Source: Oscillospiraceae bacterium (GTDB lineage Bacteria; Bacillota; Clostridia; Oscillospirales; Oscillospiraceae). Taken from it: 57,812 nt of DNA. Location of the stretch: positions 1 through 57,812 of the forward strand of contig JAFQHV010000029.1 in assembly GCA_017397835.1 (NCBI GenBank), given 5' to 3'. Each line of letters starts with the position of its first letter. The stretch's first letter is position 1. This document shows positions 18,101 through 28,200 of this stretch, piece after piece. The translations under genes were made by a program, and so were the position numbers. The notes below the pieces were generated by a model. It was not told the origin of the DNA, ran no database searches, and saw only the letters and a list, made by a program, of their open reading frames with translations.

Positions 18101-21044
18101 CGGTAACAGCTTTGAGTACTTCGACACTACCCACAACAGCCTCGTGTTCGACCAGGGCAGCAGCAAGGAATTCAACACCATCAAGCTGTATGACTTCGAC
18201 GACTTCTCCCGGATGAGCAAGCAGCATCTGGGCGTGTTTGTCAGCGAGGACGGCGCCAACTACACCAAAATCAACGGCTGGCACCTCCATCAGGACGGCA
18301 ACGAGTACACCATCTACAACCTGTCCGCCAAGGCTCGCTACGTAAAGGTGCACACCTACCACGACGACCTGGACAACACCGGCGTGCAGCCCAGCTTCTA
18401 CAACGCCGTGTCCGACATGATGGCGGTCAGCTATAACTCCAATCTGGCCGGTGCCAACGGTGCCTTTGCCAATAAGGCCGACTACGTGGTGAAAAACCCC
18501 ACCGACAAGGCCGTCAAGGACTACCCCGCCTTTATCTCCCTGACCGACTTGGGCGCCAAGGCCGGTCAGTACAAGAACGGCTGCGCCGACTTCCGCTTCA
18601 CCATGGGCGGTCAGCAGCTGGCCTACTGGTACAACGGCGTGGACGGCTTCCACGTCCGCATTCCCGACATGGCGGCGGGCGGCTCTGCCACCGTCACCGC
18701 CCATTGGGGCTGTTCCTCTGCCGCCGACTTCTCCGACGCCGAGTCCGTCTTTGAGGTGACCTACGGCAACGTGACCCTCATCGACCTGACCCGCACCACC
18801 GGCCTTGCCTCCCACGGCAGACCCTTCACCATGCCCAACGGCGACATCGTTGTGGCCGGTCGTACCTCTGACACCAACGGCAACCTGGGCTTCGTCCGTT
18901 CCACCGACGGCGGCCGCACCTTTAACCCCGTGCCCGAGATGGTCGCCCGTGACGCAGATTATCCCGGCCGTGCCTTTGGCTTTGGCGGCTTCCTCTATGA
19001 CGAGGCGCTGGGCCGTGTGTGGGTGATTGGTTACAGCGCCAGCGCGTCGAACAAGCAGGATATGCGCCTGGTGCTGTCCTATTCCGATGACAGCGGCAAA
19101 ACCTGGTCCGAACCCCGGTTCATGACCCTGCCCGATATGCCCACCATCCGGGACAACGATATCATCCTGCAAAACGCCATTCCCACCGCCACCTACGTCA
19201 TGACCTACTGTGACGGTATCACCCTGCGGGATGCCGACGGCAAGGGCCCCAACGTGGACTATATCATCGCCGCCGACGGCTCCGACTACACCATCCACCG
19301 CAACTTCACCCAGTGCTTCTACTCTGCCGACGGCGGCGAGACCTGGAGCTGCAGCGAGCTGATTTACGTGGACATCGACAACATTGGCAACAATGCCGAG
19401 CACGGCGTCACCGAGCCTACCATTACCCAGCTGGATGACGGCAGCCTCTATATGCTCATCCGTGCTCAGATTCCCGACAACCACTACCTGTACGAGGCGC
19501 GCTCCACCGACTCCGGCAAGACCTGGACCTCCGGCTACTCCAAGGTCATCTCCGCCAACACCTCCCCCGTGCTGACCACATACAACGACCAGCGTGTCCT
19601 GCTGTGGACCAGTATGAACGGTCTGGGCGGCACCAGCTACCGCCGCACCCCCATGCACGTGGGCTTCACCAGCGACAACTACGCGACCTTTGACCACATC
19701 ATCGACGTGGTGTTCGGCACCTCTTACGACAGCCTGGAAGAGATGTACACCCACATGACCCAACCCGGCCTCACCTTCACCAAGGACGGCAAGGATGCCC
19801 TGGCCGCCTTCTGGGACGCCAACCAGCTGCGCCGCTACGATGAGCGCGCTACCAACGCCGTGCTCATGGAGGACTTCAGCGACCTGGTCAACTACACCAA
19901 GGGCGGTTACGAGGACTTCGAGACGGTCAACCTGAAATATGAAGGCTGGCTGACCGTTGATGGCGTGATCGTCGAGCTGTCCCGCGAGGCCGCCACCTCC
20001 GGCATGCAGTCCATGAAGATTGCCGACGTCAACCCCGGCACCGCCATCCACGCCACCCGTCAGGTTCCTTCTATGAAGTTCGGCACCGTGGGCGCCAAGA
20101 TGATGGTGCCCGCCACCAACAGCGAATACTTCGCCCTGGAGCTGAAGGCCGGCTTCAACTTCACCCATATGCAGCATACCCTGGCTGCCGTGGCGGTCAA
20201 CGGTGACGGCACCGTGGCCCTGTGCTATGACAACGAAAAGATTCCCGTGGCCAAGGTTACTCCCGGCAGTTGGAATGACTACGCCATCAGCTTTGATATC
20301 GCCACCGGCATGGGCAAGCTGAGCGTCAATGGCAAGGTGGTCAGCGACATCAAGCTGGAAACCGGCGAGTATATGTTCGGCGAGATGCGCCAGGACGTGG
20401 TGCGTGAGATTTCCTGCGTGCAGTTCATGCAGACCTCTGCCACCGCCGGTGTGGGCGACTGTCTGTACGTAGATGACTTCTACGCCACCGAGCTGACCTC
20501 TGCCCTGAGCCGTACCGTTTACAACATCAACTTCGCCGACGTGAAGCAGGGCGATTGGTATTTTGACGCTGTCAACTTCGCCGTGGAGAACGGCATTATG
20601 TCCGGCTACAATGCCACCAAGTTCGGCCCCAATGACACGCTGAACCGCGCCATGGTGGTGCAGGTGCTGTACAACAAGGAGGGCCAGCCCGACCTCGGCG
20701 GCGCCAAGCACAGCTTCTCCGACGTGCCCGCCAGCCAGTGGTACAACAACGCGGTCACGTGGGGCAGCAGCCGCGGCGTGGTGTCCGGCTATGGCGGCGG
20801 CGTGTTCAAGCCGGAGGATGCCGTGACCATCGAGCAGGTGGCGGTCATCCTGTGGAACTACTCCAACACTCCGGCCGGTTACGGCGACCCCAACAAGGCC
20901 GGCAGCCACAGCGATTGGGCGGCCAACGCCCTGAAGTGGGCGGTGGAGAAAGGGATTTTGAACAACGTGCCCTTCACCAACGCGACGGAAAAAGCCACCC
21001 GCGCCCAAACGGCCCAAATGCTGACCAACTACCTGCGCGGCTGA
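15129..21044 (+). CDS. Giant SLH-anchored sialidase-like protein C
   Basis: This is a 1971-aa secreted wall-bound protein. ATG 15129 follows AAAGGAGG; 22 more upstream codons are open but lack a start signal. Approximate order: signal peptide (1-28), CBM9-like module (34-160), concanavalin-like domain (195-375), two more CBM9-like modules (384-504, 518-650), second concanavalin-like domain (664-861), Ig-like module (871-967), discoidin (F5/8C)-like module (973-1101), DUF2341-like linker (1116-1208), six-bladed sialidase-type propeller (1221-1574), third concanavalin-like domain (1593-1794), three SLH repeats (1799-1971). The propeller begins HGRPFTMPNGDIVVAGR, like the sialidase RIP region, and has four Asp boxes (STDGGRTF, SDDSGKTW, SADGGETW, STDSGKTW). 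Sialidase specificity is an inference. Closest relative in the window is F. A strong terminator follows. Confidence 0.93.
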   Translation: MKRLMSLVLAAIMLLGFLPATAVPVSAAEPTAPLQAYYTDKNMSIDGLLREEHWLLRDKVGSTPISMLCNQDSLYVALQTGENEVEFTINGVTLMANLAVGAVLIGAEKVGVAAKDAANGTAEMEIPLSEINVLYSVGQEVPFSCKVGTDRYDGTAVLAAKAVRLAQSFDDISQQPYASKLGNPQTGEVFGEQGENGSLHIGTGTLTETGSSLGQPAWTLEAMNLDTTQGYEMSFIADFNDLTVSAPGQEAYVALAGIAFDLRGEVYLRHGFSADKNGNLVVTQYENTADLTKVIDTGYDLPVKNLFVQIVVNDNFEVEVFLNGKSTAKFGTTTRRTTAGRFNIETTTLRRDTSLPNKNDINLYDLLITQAAPDEQISVNKVANTADLKLDGTLAEMLWALPYSVGGTRYGLLYDAENLYIALDTQQTQVEFLFGDQSATAKLGKKPTFALGYTMGSTIAGNGNGQYEIKVPRSLLKVAEPIPFTVLSDGQTRKSELTLSNTAITVTERQPAAGDGKVGAIAYLNTDKVKLDGKLKENHWYTPYQTAGASGSISTDIGFMWDANYLYVGAEMFSRSRAQSLNLTVNGKSFQANLAAGTASAGDVVVDGQTLEWRVPLTAIGLPVGGNVDTTFKLDVVGETGTSTTQGNLKLEATVVVFGDTCNDVNTKDYVLASGKMKGTYWEQGNDAYALTCDPTFTGNEYITKYTPLLNYEGGAYEFVLDMTIHSLPNNPRTLGWRGLNFEIRQPALQTRFALRGDGNGNVLFDVLNRRNAATLDTGIDFGERAIIKFKVDENLNPTLYVNDKQIGGFPALDRTSFTINDSLHMPRMIIEQLNYDRDPDADGTLSGINVDIHDILWTQVYFTDAKTAAASAMETISQDNLLLGASADDVTRLYLMDSISDTNTGATSTVTWKAIDKSTGKIAANVNTETGVITRADKPLYFDLIATVTYEGVGVSKTFTLQTKGKTPAGSVALLVEDTNPLTGKVETWGGNSFEYFDTTHNSLVFDQGSSKEFNTIKLYDFDDFSRMSKQHLGVFVSEDGANYTKINGWHLHQDGNEYTIYNLSAKARYVKVHTYHDDLDNTGVQPSFYNAVSDMMAVSYNSNLAGANGAFANKADYVVKNPTDKAVKDYPAFISLTDLGAKAGQYKNGCADFRFTMGGQQLAYWYNGVDGFHVRIPDMAAGGSATVTAHWGCSSAADFSDAESVFEVTYGNVTLIDLTRTTGLASHGRPFTMPNGDIVVAGRTSDTNGNLGFVRSTDGGRTFNPVPEMVARDADYPGRAFGFGGFLYDEALGRVWVIGYSASASNKQDMRLVLSYSDDSGKTWSEPRFMTLPDMPTIRDNDIILQNAIPTATYVMTYCDGITLRDADGKGPNVDYIIAADGSDYTIHRNFTQCFYSADGGETWSCSELIYVDIDNIGNNAEHGVTEPTITQLDDGSLYMLIRAQIPDNHYLYEARSTDSGKTWTSGYSKVISANTSPVLTTYNDQRVLLWTSMNGLGGTSYRRTPMHVGFTSDNYATFDHIIDVVFGTSYDSLEEMYTHMTQPGLTFTKDGKDALAAFWDANQLRRYDERATNAVLMEDFSDLVNYTKGGYEDFETVNLKYEGWLTVDGVIVELSREAATSGMQSMKIADVNPGTAIHATRQVPSMKFGTVGAKMMVPATNSEYFALELKAGFNFTHMQHTLAAVAVNGDGTVALCYDNEKIPVAKVTPGSWNDYAISFDIATGMGKLSVNGKVVSDIKLETGEYMFGEMRQDVVREISCVQFMQTSATAGVGDCLYVDDFYATELTSALSRTVYNINFADVKQGDWYFDAVNFAVENGIMSGYNATKFGPNDTLNRAMVVQVLYNKEGQPDLGGAKHSFSDVPASQWYNNAVTWGSSRGVVSGYGGGVFKPEDAVTIEQVAVILWNYSNTPAGYGDPNKAGSHSDWAANALKWAVEKGILNNVPFTNATEKATRAQTAQMLTNYLRG

Positions 21045-21083
21045 ACCGAATTTGCTTTCCTCTCCTTTTTTCCCATATCCCAT

Positions 21084-21123
21084 AGCAAAACCCCGCGGCT
21101 GTTTCCGGCCGCGGGGTTTTGCT
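21084..21123 (+). terminator. Intrinsic terminator of gene C
   Basis: A perfect 16-bp GC-rich stem (21084-21099 with 21108-21123) has an A-rich 5' arm and TTTT in the 3' arm. It also lies just beyond the stop codon of the opposing AraC gene. Nearly the same hairpin follows D and F. Confidence 0.85.
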
Positions 21124-21185
21124 GTGAGTGGGGAGGTCCGGGCGTGACCACCGCGATCGGGGATCTGCGCCGACGACCGTGGAGA

Positions 21186-22097
21186 TCATTCCTTCGCACG
21201 GGTCTGCCGGTATTCGGACGGCGTTTGCCCGGTGTGGGCGGTAAAGGCCTTGAAAAATGCGTGGTAGGAGCCGTAACCCACCCGCTCCGCAATGGCCTTC
21301 AGGGACAGGTCGGTGGTGTCCATAAGGAACTGGCTTCGCTGCAGTTTGGCCTGAATCAGCCGCTCCTGAAAGGAAACGCCGTAGTAGCGCTTGACCACCC
21401 GCCGGGTCTGAGCCGCACTGAGGCTCAAAGTTTTGGACAGTTCGGTCAGGTTGGCTTTGTGCAGGGGGAGACTGAGGAAGAAGCTGTCCAGAATGGCTGT
21501 ATAAAATACCTGCGGTACGTTATCCAAAAGCCGGTGCTCTTCGGTTGCGGTCGGGACGATGGGGAATTGCTGGGGCAGGGAAGGGGCGGGAAGCTCCAAA
21601 AGACTGCGCAGCAGCTGGGTATAAAACACCTGCAGCAGGGCGTCGATGGTGGTGTCGTACAAAGGCTGCTGCAGGGCGAATTCCTGGCGCAGCAGATTCA
21701 GCGTGGACAGCAGCGTTTCCTGCCCCTGCAGAAGCACCGGGGAAGAAAGCGTGGAAAACAGACGATCATAAAAAGAACGTGTTTGCTTGCGGTTGGGGGA
21801 AAAGGAGAACTGCAGCGAGTACAAAAGTGCATCCGGCGAGATTTGCAAGCGGTTATGCTGGGTACCGGCGTTGATTACAAGGATGTCGGAGGGGTTGCAG
21901 GTATAGTCCCGGTCACCGCAGCGGAAGGTGCATTGCCCCTGATTGACGAAAAACAGCTCGCAGTTGAGGTGAGAGTGGACGGGAGCCAACGTCGGCGGCG
22001 CGTGCTGCATAAAATCAGCGCTGAACACAGTTTGGAAGCATATATCGGCCACATCTGTGGAGGCACAGACAAAATTGATACGCCGAAACCAAAACAC
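21186..22097 (-). CDS. AraC-family transcriptional regulator, divergent partner of D
   Basis: This regulator is about 303 aa long. The N-terminal half is cupin-like (LAPVHSHLNCELFFVNQGQC; NPSDILVINAGTQH). The C-terminal half is an AraC HTH pair (LSLSAAQTRRVVKRYYGVSF; ERVGYGSYHAFFKAFTAHTG). The open frame extends to 22148, but I prefer GTG 22097: its VFWF start aligns with MFWF in the paralogue at 35981-36949, and GAGGGG precedes it. It is divergent from D, with a shared intergenic control region whose sequence is conserved at the E locus, so it very probably controls D. The paralogue at the E locus is clearly homologous throughout (shared PSD-INAG and SFQE-LIQAKL-RS blocks). Confidence 0.92.
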   Translation of the reverse strand: MFWFRRINFVCASTDVADICFQTVFSADFMQHAPPTLAPVHSHLNCELFFVNQGQCTFRCGDRDYTCNPSDILVINAGTQHNRLQISPDALLYSLQFSFSPNRKQTRSFYDRLFSTLSSPVLLQGQETLLSTLNLLRQEFALQQPLYDTTIDALLQVFYTQLLRSLLELPAPSLPQQFPIVPTATEEHRLLDNVPQVFYTAILDSFFLSLPLHKANLTELSKTLSLSAAQTRRVVKRYYGVSFQERLIQAKLQRSQFLMDTTDLSLKAIAERVGYGSYHAFFKAFTAHTGQTPSEYRQTRAKE

Positions 22098-22134
22098 AAA
22101 AACACCCCTCTTTACAAAAGCGATCATTGTGTGA

Positions 22135-22226
22135 TTCGATTTGAACACTTATCGTATCGAAAGCGCAACAAAAATATACTACACTAATAGCATAATAGCA
22201 ACTGTTTTTTTGGTAAAAACGCAATA
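22135..22226. promoter_or_regulatory. Conserved AraC/giant-gene control region at the D locus
   Basis: This block aligns with 36993-37073 upstream of E. Shared elements are TTGARCACT, ATCGAAA, a -10-like TACACT (22180-22185), ATAGCAT, a T6 tract and AAACGCAA. An inverted pair TTCGAT (22135-22140) and ATCGAA (22156-22161) lies where a -35 box would be, and no good -35 exists, as expected for an activator-dependent promoter. Confidence 0.55.
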
Positions 22227-22256
22227 AGTTCGGAAAAGCAAAGAGGAGGAACCCAA

Positions 22257-25200
22257 ATGAAGAAAGTAGCATCGTTTCTGCTGACGGTGGTCATGTTTTT
22301 GTCCATGCTGCCGGGCACGGCGCTTGCCGCGCCGCTGCTGATCGCGCCGGCACCGGGGGCACCCATTGAAGCGAATTATCTGGCCAATGTGCCGACTGTG
22401 GACGGCAAGCTGGACGAGGCGATGTGGCTGCTGCGTGATCGCATCGGCAGCGTCCCCGTAACCATCGTCACCAACGAGGACAAGCTGTTTATCGGTATGA
22501 AAACCAACGAGGCCAAGGCCTCTTTCACCGTCAATGACGTTGCGGTGGAAGCGGATCTGAATGGCAAAGTCGTGCTGGTAAACGGCGAGAAGGTCGGCGT
22601 GTGTGCCAAGGACGATACCGCCGGCACCGCCGAGGTGGAGATCCCCCTGTCTGCGGTGGGGATGATCTATGCCGTCAAGCAGGACGTGCCCTTTGCGGCC
22701 AAGGTGGGCGGCGACGGCTATAACGGCAAGCTGGCCTTTGCCTACAAGGAGATCAAAGTCGCCGATAATTTTGCCAATCTGGCCGGACAGGCATATGCCA
22801 AGGAACTGGCCCTGGGCAAAGAGACCCAGGAGGTTCACTCCGCTCAGGTGGAGGGCGGCGGCATCCATTTCAAGACCGGGACCCTGACCGACGCCGGCGC
22901 CATGCTGAACTCGCCCAAGTGGAACGCGGGCACGATCAACAACAGCATGGGGTGGGAGGCGTCCTTTAAGGCCGACTTCAACGACCTGCCTGTGGCCAAT
23001 CAGTTGGGCTATCTGGCTCTGTGCGGCGTCGCGCTGGATATCCGTGCCGAGGAGTACGTTCGCATCGGTTTTTACGCCGATGCGGCGGGTAATCTGCGCG
23101 TTTCCATGTATGACGAACCCGCCAACCTGACCAAAGACATTGATACCGGTCTGGACCTGCCCGCCAAGGGTGTGGACGTGCGCATGGTGGTCAACGATGA
23201 CTTTACCAGTGAGGTGTTCCTCAACGGCAAGAGCGTGGCAAACTTCCCCGTGCCGACTCGGACCACCGCCCCCGCCGGTATCTATTTCAGCGCCACTACC
23301 CTGCGCCGTGACACGGCCGTCGAGAACAAGGTGGACGTGCTTATCTACGACTTTATGCTGACCCAGGCCGCCCCTGCGGCGCAGCTGCCCGTCAGCATGG
23401 CCAATGGCCTGAAGCAGGACGGCGCGCTGGACGAGCCGTTCTGGACCTTGAATCCCGTGAACAAGACCCAGTTTGGTCTGCTGTGCGATCAGGAGAAGCT
23501 GTATATTGCCCTGAACACCACCGAAAAGCAGATCGAGTTCAACATCAACAACACCAAGGCCACGGCCAAGCTGGGCAGCAGTCCCACCTTTGCGCTCGGC
23601 TTTACCATGGGCAGCACCATCAAGGGCAACGGAAACGGACAGTACGAGATCGCCATTCCGCTGAAGCTGCTGAACGTGGACGAACCCACCGGGCAGAAGG
23701 TTCCCTTTGTCGTTACGGTGGGGGAGACCACCCGTGAATACGAGATGAGCGTGGGCGGCGGTGCCGTGCTGACCGTGCTGGAGCGCGAAGTTGCCTCCGG
23801 TGACGGGACGATGGAGGCGACGGCTTATCTGGACACCGCCGGCCTGGTTCTGGACGGCAAGATCAAGGAGAATCAGTGGTATACCCCCTATCAGACCCAA
23901 GGCAAGAAGGGCAGTCTGTCGGCCGACATCGGTTTCCTGTGGGATTCCTACAACCTGTACGTCGGCGGTCAGGTGTTCAGTGCCTCCCGTGCCCAAAAGC
24001 TTGCGCTGACGGTGGGAGGCAAGACGGTAACGGCCGACCTGGGTGCCCAGACCAGCACCGCCGGCGTTATCCTGCCCGTGGGACAGACCTTTGAGTGGCG
24101 CATTCCCCTGACCGGCCTGGGCATTGACGCCCCCCTGAACCACAAGACCACTTACAAGCTGGACGTGGTGGGTGCCGACGGTACCTCTACCATTCAGGGC
24201 AACCTGACCCTGGCAGGTCAGGTGGTGGTGTTCGGTGACACCTGCGGCGACTTCAGCGGCAAGGCGTACACCGTGACCAGCAACACCACCTACACCAAAC
24301 AGAGTCAGGGCAACGGTGCCTACGTCATCACCACTGACGAGGGACTGGGCAACAACAACGAGATGATCCAGTACTACACCCTGCTGGACTTCGACGGCGG
24401 CGCCTACGAGTTTACCATCGACATGAACATCAAGGATGTGGGTGCGTACAACGCCACCCTGGGCTGGCGCGGCCTGTGCTTTGAGATCCGCCAGCCTGAA
24501 CTGCAGACCCGCTACAACTTCCGTCAGGACGGTCAGGGCAACATCCTGCTGGACATCCTGTACAACCTGCCGGTGGAGACGCTGGATACCGGTGTGGATC
24601 TGGGCGAGCGGGCTACCTTTACCATCAAAGTCAGCGAGAGCCTGGCCCCCACGCTGTACGTCAACGGGGAGTTCATCGGCGGCTTCTCCACCCTGAACCG
24701 CACCCAGTTTGACATCAAGGATAATATTCCCATGCCCCGCCTGATCTTCCAGCCTCAGAACTACGGCCGCGTCCTGAATCAGGACGGCTCTCTGGGCGAG
24801 CTGGAGGCGGAGATTTACGACATGCTGTGGACACAGACACCCTATGTGGATGCCGCCACCATCGTGGAGACCGCCGCCCGCACCATTACCGAGGAGTACA
24901 TTTTGGCCGGCGCGAATGGTCAGGACGTGACCCAGCTGCGCCTGCCCAAGGAGGCGGTGGTGTCCGACCTGGGCATCAACTGCGCGGTCAAGTGGACCGC
25001 CATTGACGCCGCCACCGGCATGACTGCCAAGAACGTCAACGTGGACACCGGCGTCATTACCCGCGGCACCGAGCCTCTGCTGCTGGATCTGATGGCCACC
25101 ATCAGCTACAACGGCTCCGGCGTGACCAAGAGCTTCCGGTTCCAGACCAAGGGTCTGCCCAGCGCCGGCAAGGTGGCCATGATCTACGGCGATGAGAACC

Positions 25201-28200
25201 CCCTGACCGGCCAGGTCACCGACTGGACGGACAACAGCTATCAGTACTTTGACACCGAGCATAACAGCCTTGTGATGGATCAGGGTTCCAGCAAGGAATT
25301 CAACCGCATCGTGCTGCATGACAACGATGACTTCTCCCGCGTCAGCCAGCGTCATCTGGGCGTGTTTGTCAGCGAGGACGGCAAGAGCTGGACCAAGGTC
25401 ACCGGCTGGCTGCTGCATCAGGACGGCCCCGACTACACCCTGTACAACCTGAAAGCCAAGGCACGTTTCGTGAAGGTGCACACCTACCACGATAACCTGG
25501 CTGTGAGCGACTACCAACCCAGCTTCTACAACATCGTGCCCAACATGATCACCGTCAGCAACGAGTCCGGTCTGCCCGGCGCGAGCGGAGCCTTTGCCCA
25601 CAAGGCCGAGGTCAAGGTGACCACCGGTGAGCAGGACTCTCCCGTGTTCATCAGCCTTGCCCTGCTGGGTGCCAAGGCCGGCCAGTACAAGGCCGATTGC
25701 AGCGACTTCCGCTTCACCGTGGGCGACACCGCGCTGGCTTACTGGTACAACGGCAAGGACGGCTTCTATGTCCGTGTGCCCTCTGTGCCCGCCACCGTCA
25801 CCGCCCACTGGGGCAACGGCAATGCCAAGGACTTCTCCGATGCGGAGATGACCTTTGAGGTGACCTACGGCAACGTGTCCTGCATCGACATCAGCGGCAC
25901 CACCGGCATGGGTACCCACGGCCGCCCCATCACCCTGAGCAACGGCGACATCATCGTGGTGGGCCGTCAGGCCAGCACCAAGGGCGACCTGGCCTATGTC
26001 CGCTCCACCGACGGCGGCCGCACCTTCATCGAGACCCCTGAGGTTGCCATGCGCGACGCGGACAACAAGGGTCGCGCCCTGGGTTACGGCGGCTTCATTT
26101 ACAACAAGCACATCGACCGCCTGTTCCTGTTCGCTTACAGCGGAAGCGGCAAGGATGCCAACGATTACCGTATCGTCATCACCTATACCGATGACTGTGC
26201 CAAAACCTGGTCCACCCCCCTGTACCTGCGCGGCGCCGATGCCGAGCCCTTTATGAACGACACGGTCATCAACAACTACCCCGACTATCTGGGACGCACC
26301 GTGTTCTACGGTGACGGTCTGACCCTGTCCACCTACGATGGTGACGGCCCCAACATCGACTACGTGTTCTCCACCGGCGACAAGAACATGGAAAATCAGC
26401 ACAACGTTGCCATCGCCATCTTCTCCGCCGATGGCGGCAAGACCTGGACCGCCAGCGACACCATCCTGACCATGAATTTGGGCGGCGGGGAGTTCGGCCT
26501 GTCCGAGACCAGCCTGTCCGAGCTGGACAACGGCGACATCTATCTGGTGTCCCGCGCCCAGCAGAACGACAACTTCTACCTGTGGGAGGCTACCTCCAAG
26601 GACCAGGGTAAGACTTGGACCCAGGGTTACTCCAAGATCATCTCCTCCAACACCTCTCCCGTGCTGGCCCGCTACGGCGAGGATCGCCTGGTGCTGCACT
26701 CCAGCCGCAACAGTCTGGGTGCCCACGTGTACCGCCGTACCCCCATGCACATCGGTATCACCAGCGACAACTATCAGAGCTATGACCGCTACATCGACCT
26801 GACCCTGGGTACCTCCCTCGACACCCTGTACGAGCGGGAGTCCCGTATGACCCAGCCCGGCATCGCCATCTCCGCCGATGGCAACGAGGCCTTCGTCTGC
26901 TGGTTCGACCACTTCTGGCTGGCCCACGGGGAGTCCTTCACGCCCGGCAAAATGGGCGCGTATGCCGGTGCCACCGGCACCATCGGCTTCCGGGTGGAGG
27001 AGTTTGACGAGCTGGTGTACGACAGCAAGGGCGCCTACGACAACTTCGAGGTGTCCAGCCTGAAGTATCAGGGTTGGCTGGCCGACATCGGCAGTACCAT
27101 CAAGCTGGTGAAGAGTGAGTCCGCCTCCGGCCTGTACTCCATGATGCTGGTGGACGAGAATGCCGGCGCGGCCACCCATGCCGCCCGCGAGATCCCCGCC
27201 ATGAAGGCCGGCACTGTGGGCGCCAAGGTGAAGGTGTCCTCCACCAACACCAACGACTTCGCTCTGGAGCTGAAGGCGGCCTTTAACGAGACTTTCCTGC
27301 GCCACGCGCTGGCTGCCGTGTCCTTCAGTCCCGACGGCACCATCAGCCTGTGCTACAAGGACGAGAAGGACGTCATGAGCAAGAAGACGGTGGGCAAGGT
27401 TGCCACCGACACCTGGTTCGACGTGGCCGTCAGCTTTGACATCGCCGCCGACACCGGCGCGCTGTACATCAACGGCGAGAGGATCAGCGACATCGACCTG
27501 ATGCGTGACCAGCGCATGACCCCCGCCGTGGTGGGCAGCTACAACACCGAGCAGCAGGAAACCATTGAGTATTACCACACCAACGTGGTCAACGAGGTCA
27601 TCAGCATCATGTTCACCCAGACCGAGGCCAACGCCGAAAACGGCGGCGTGCTGTACGTGGACGACTTCTACGCCACCGAGCTGACCACCCCCATCGTGCG
27701 AACCTTGCAGAGTGTCAGCTTTGCCGACGTGAAGCAGACCGACTGGCACTATGACGCCGTCAGCTTTGCCGTGGACAACGGTATCATGAGCGGCTACAGC
27801 GCTGATAAGTTTGGCCCCAACGACACTCTGAACCGCGCCATGGTGGTGCAGGTCCTCTACAATAAGGAGGGTCAGCCCGACCTGAAGGGCGCCAAGCACA
27901 GCTTCTCCGATGTGCCTGCCGGCCAGTGGTTCAACAACGCCGTCACCTGGGGCAGCAACCGCGGCGTGGTCAGCGGATACGGCGGCGGCGTGTTCAAGCC
28001 GGAGGACGCCGTTACCATCGAGCAGGTGGCGGTCATCCTGTGGAACTACAGCCACACCCCGGATGGGTTTGGTGACCTGAGCAAGCTGGGCAGCTACAGC
28101 GATTGGGCCGCCAACGCCCTGCGCTGGGCGGTGGACAAGGGCATTTTGAGCAATGTGCCTTTCAAGAACGTGACCGAACAGGCCACCCGCGCCCAGACCG

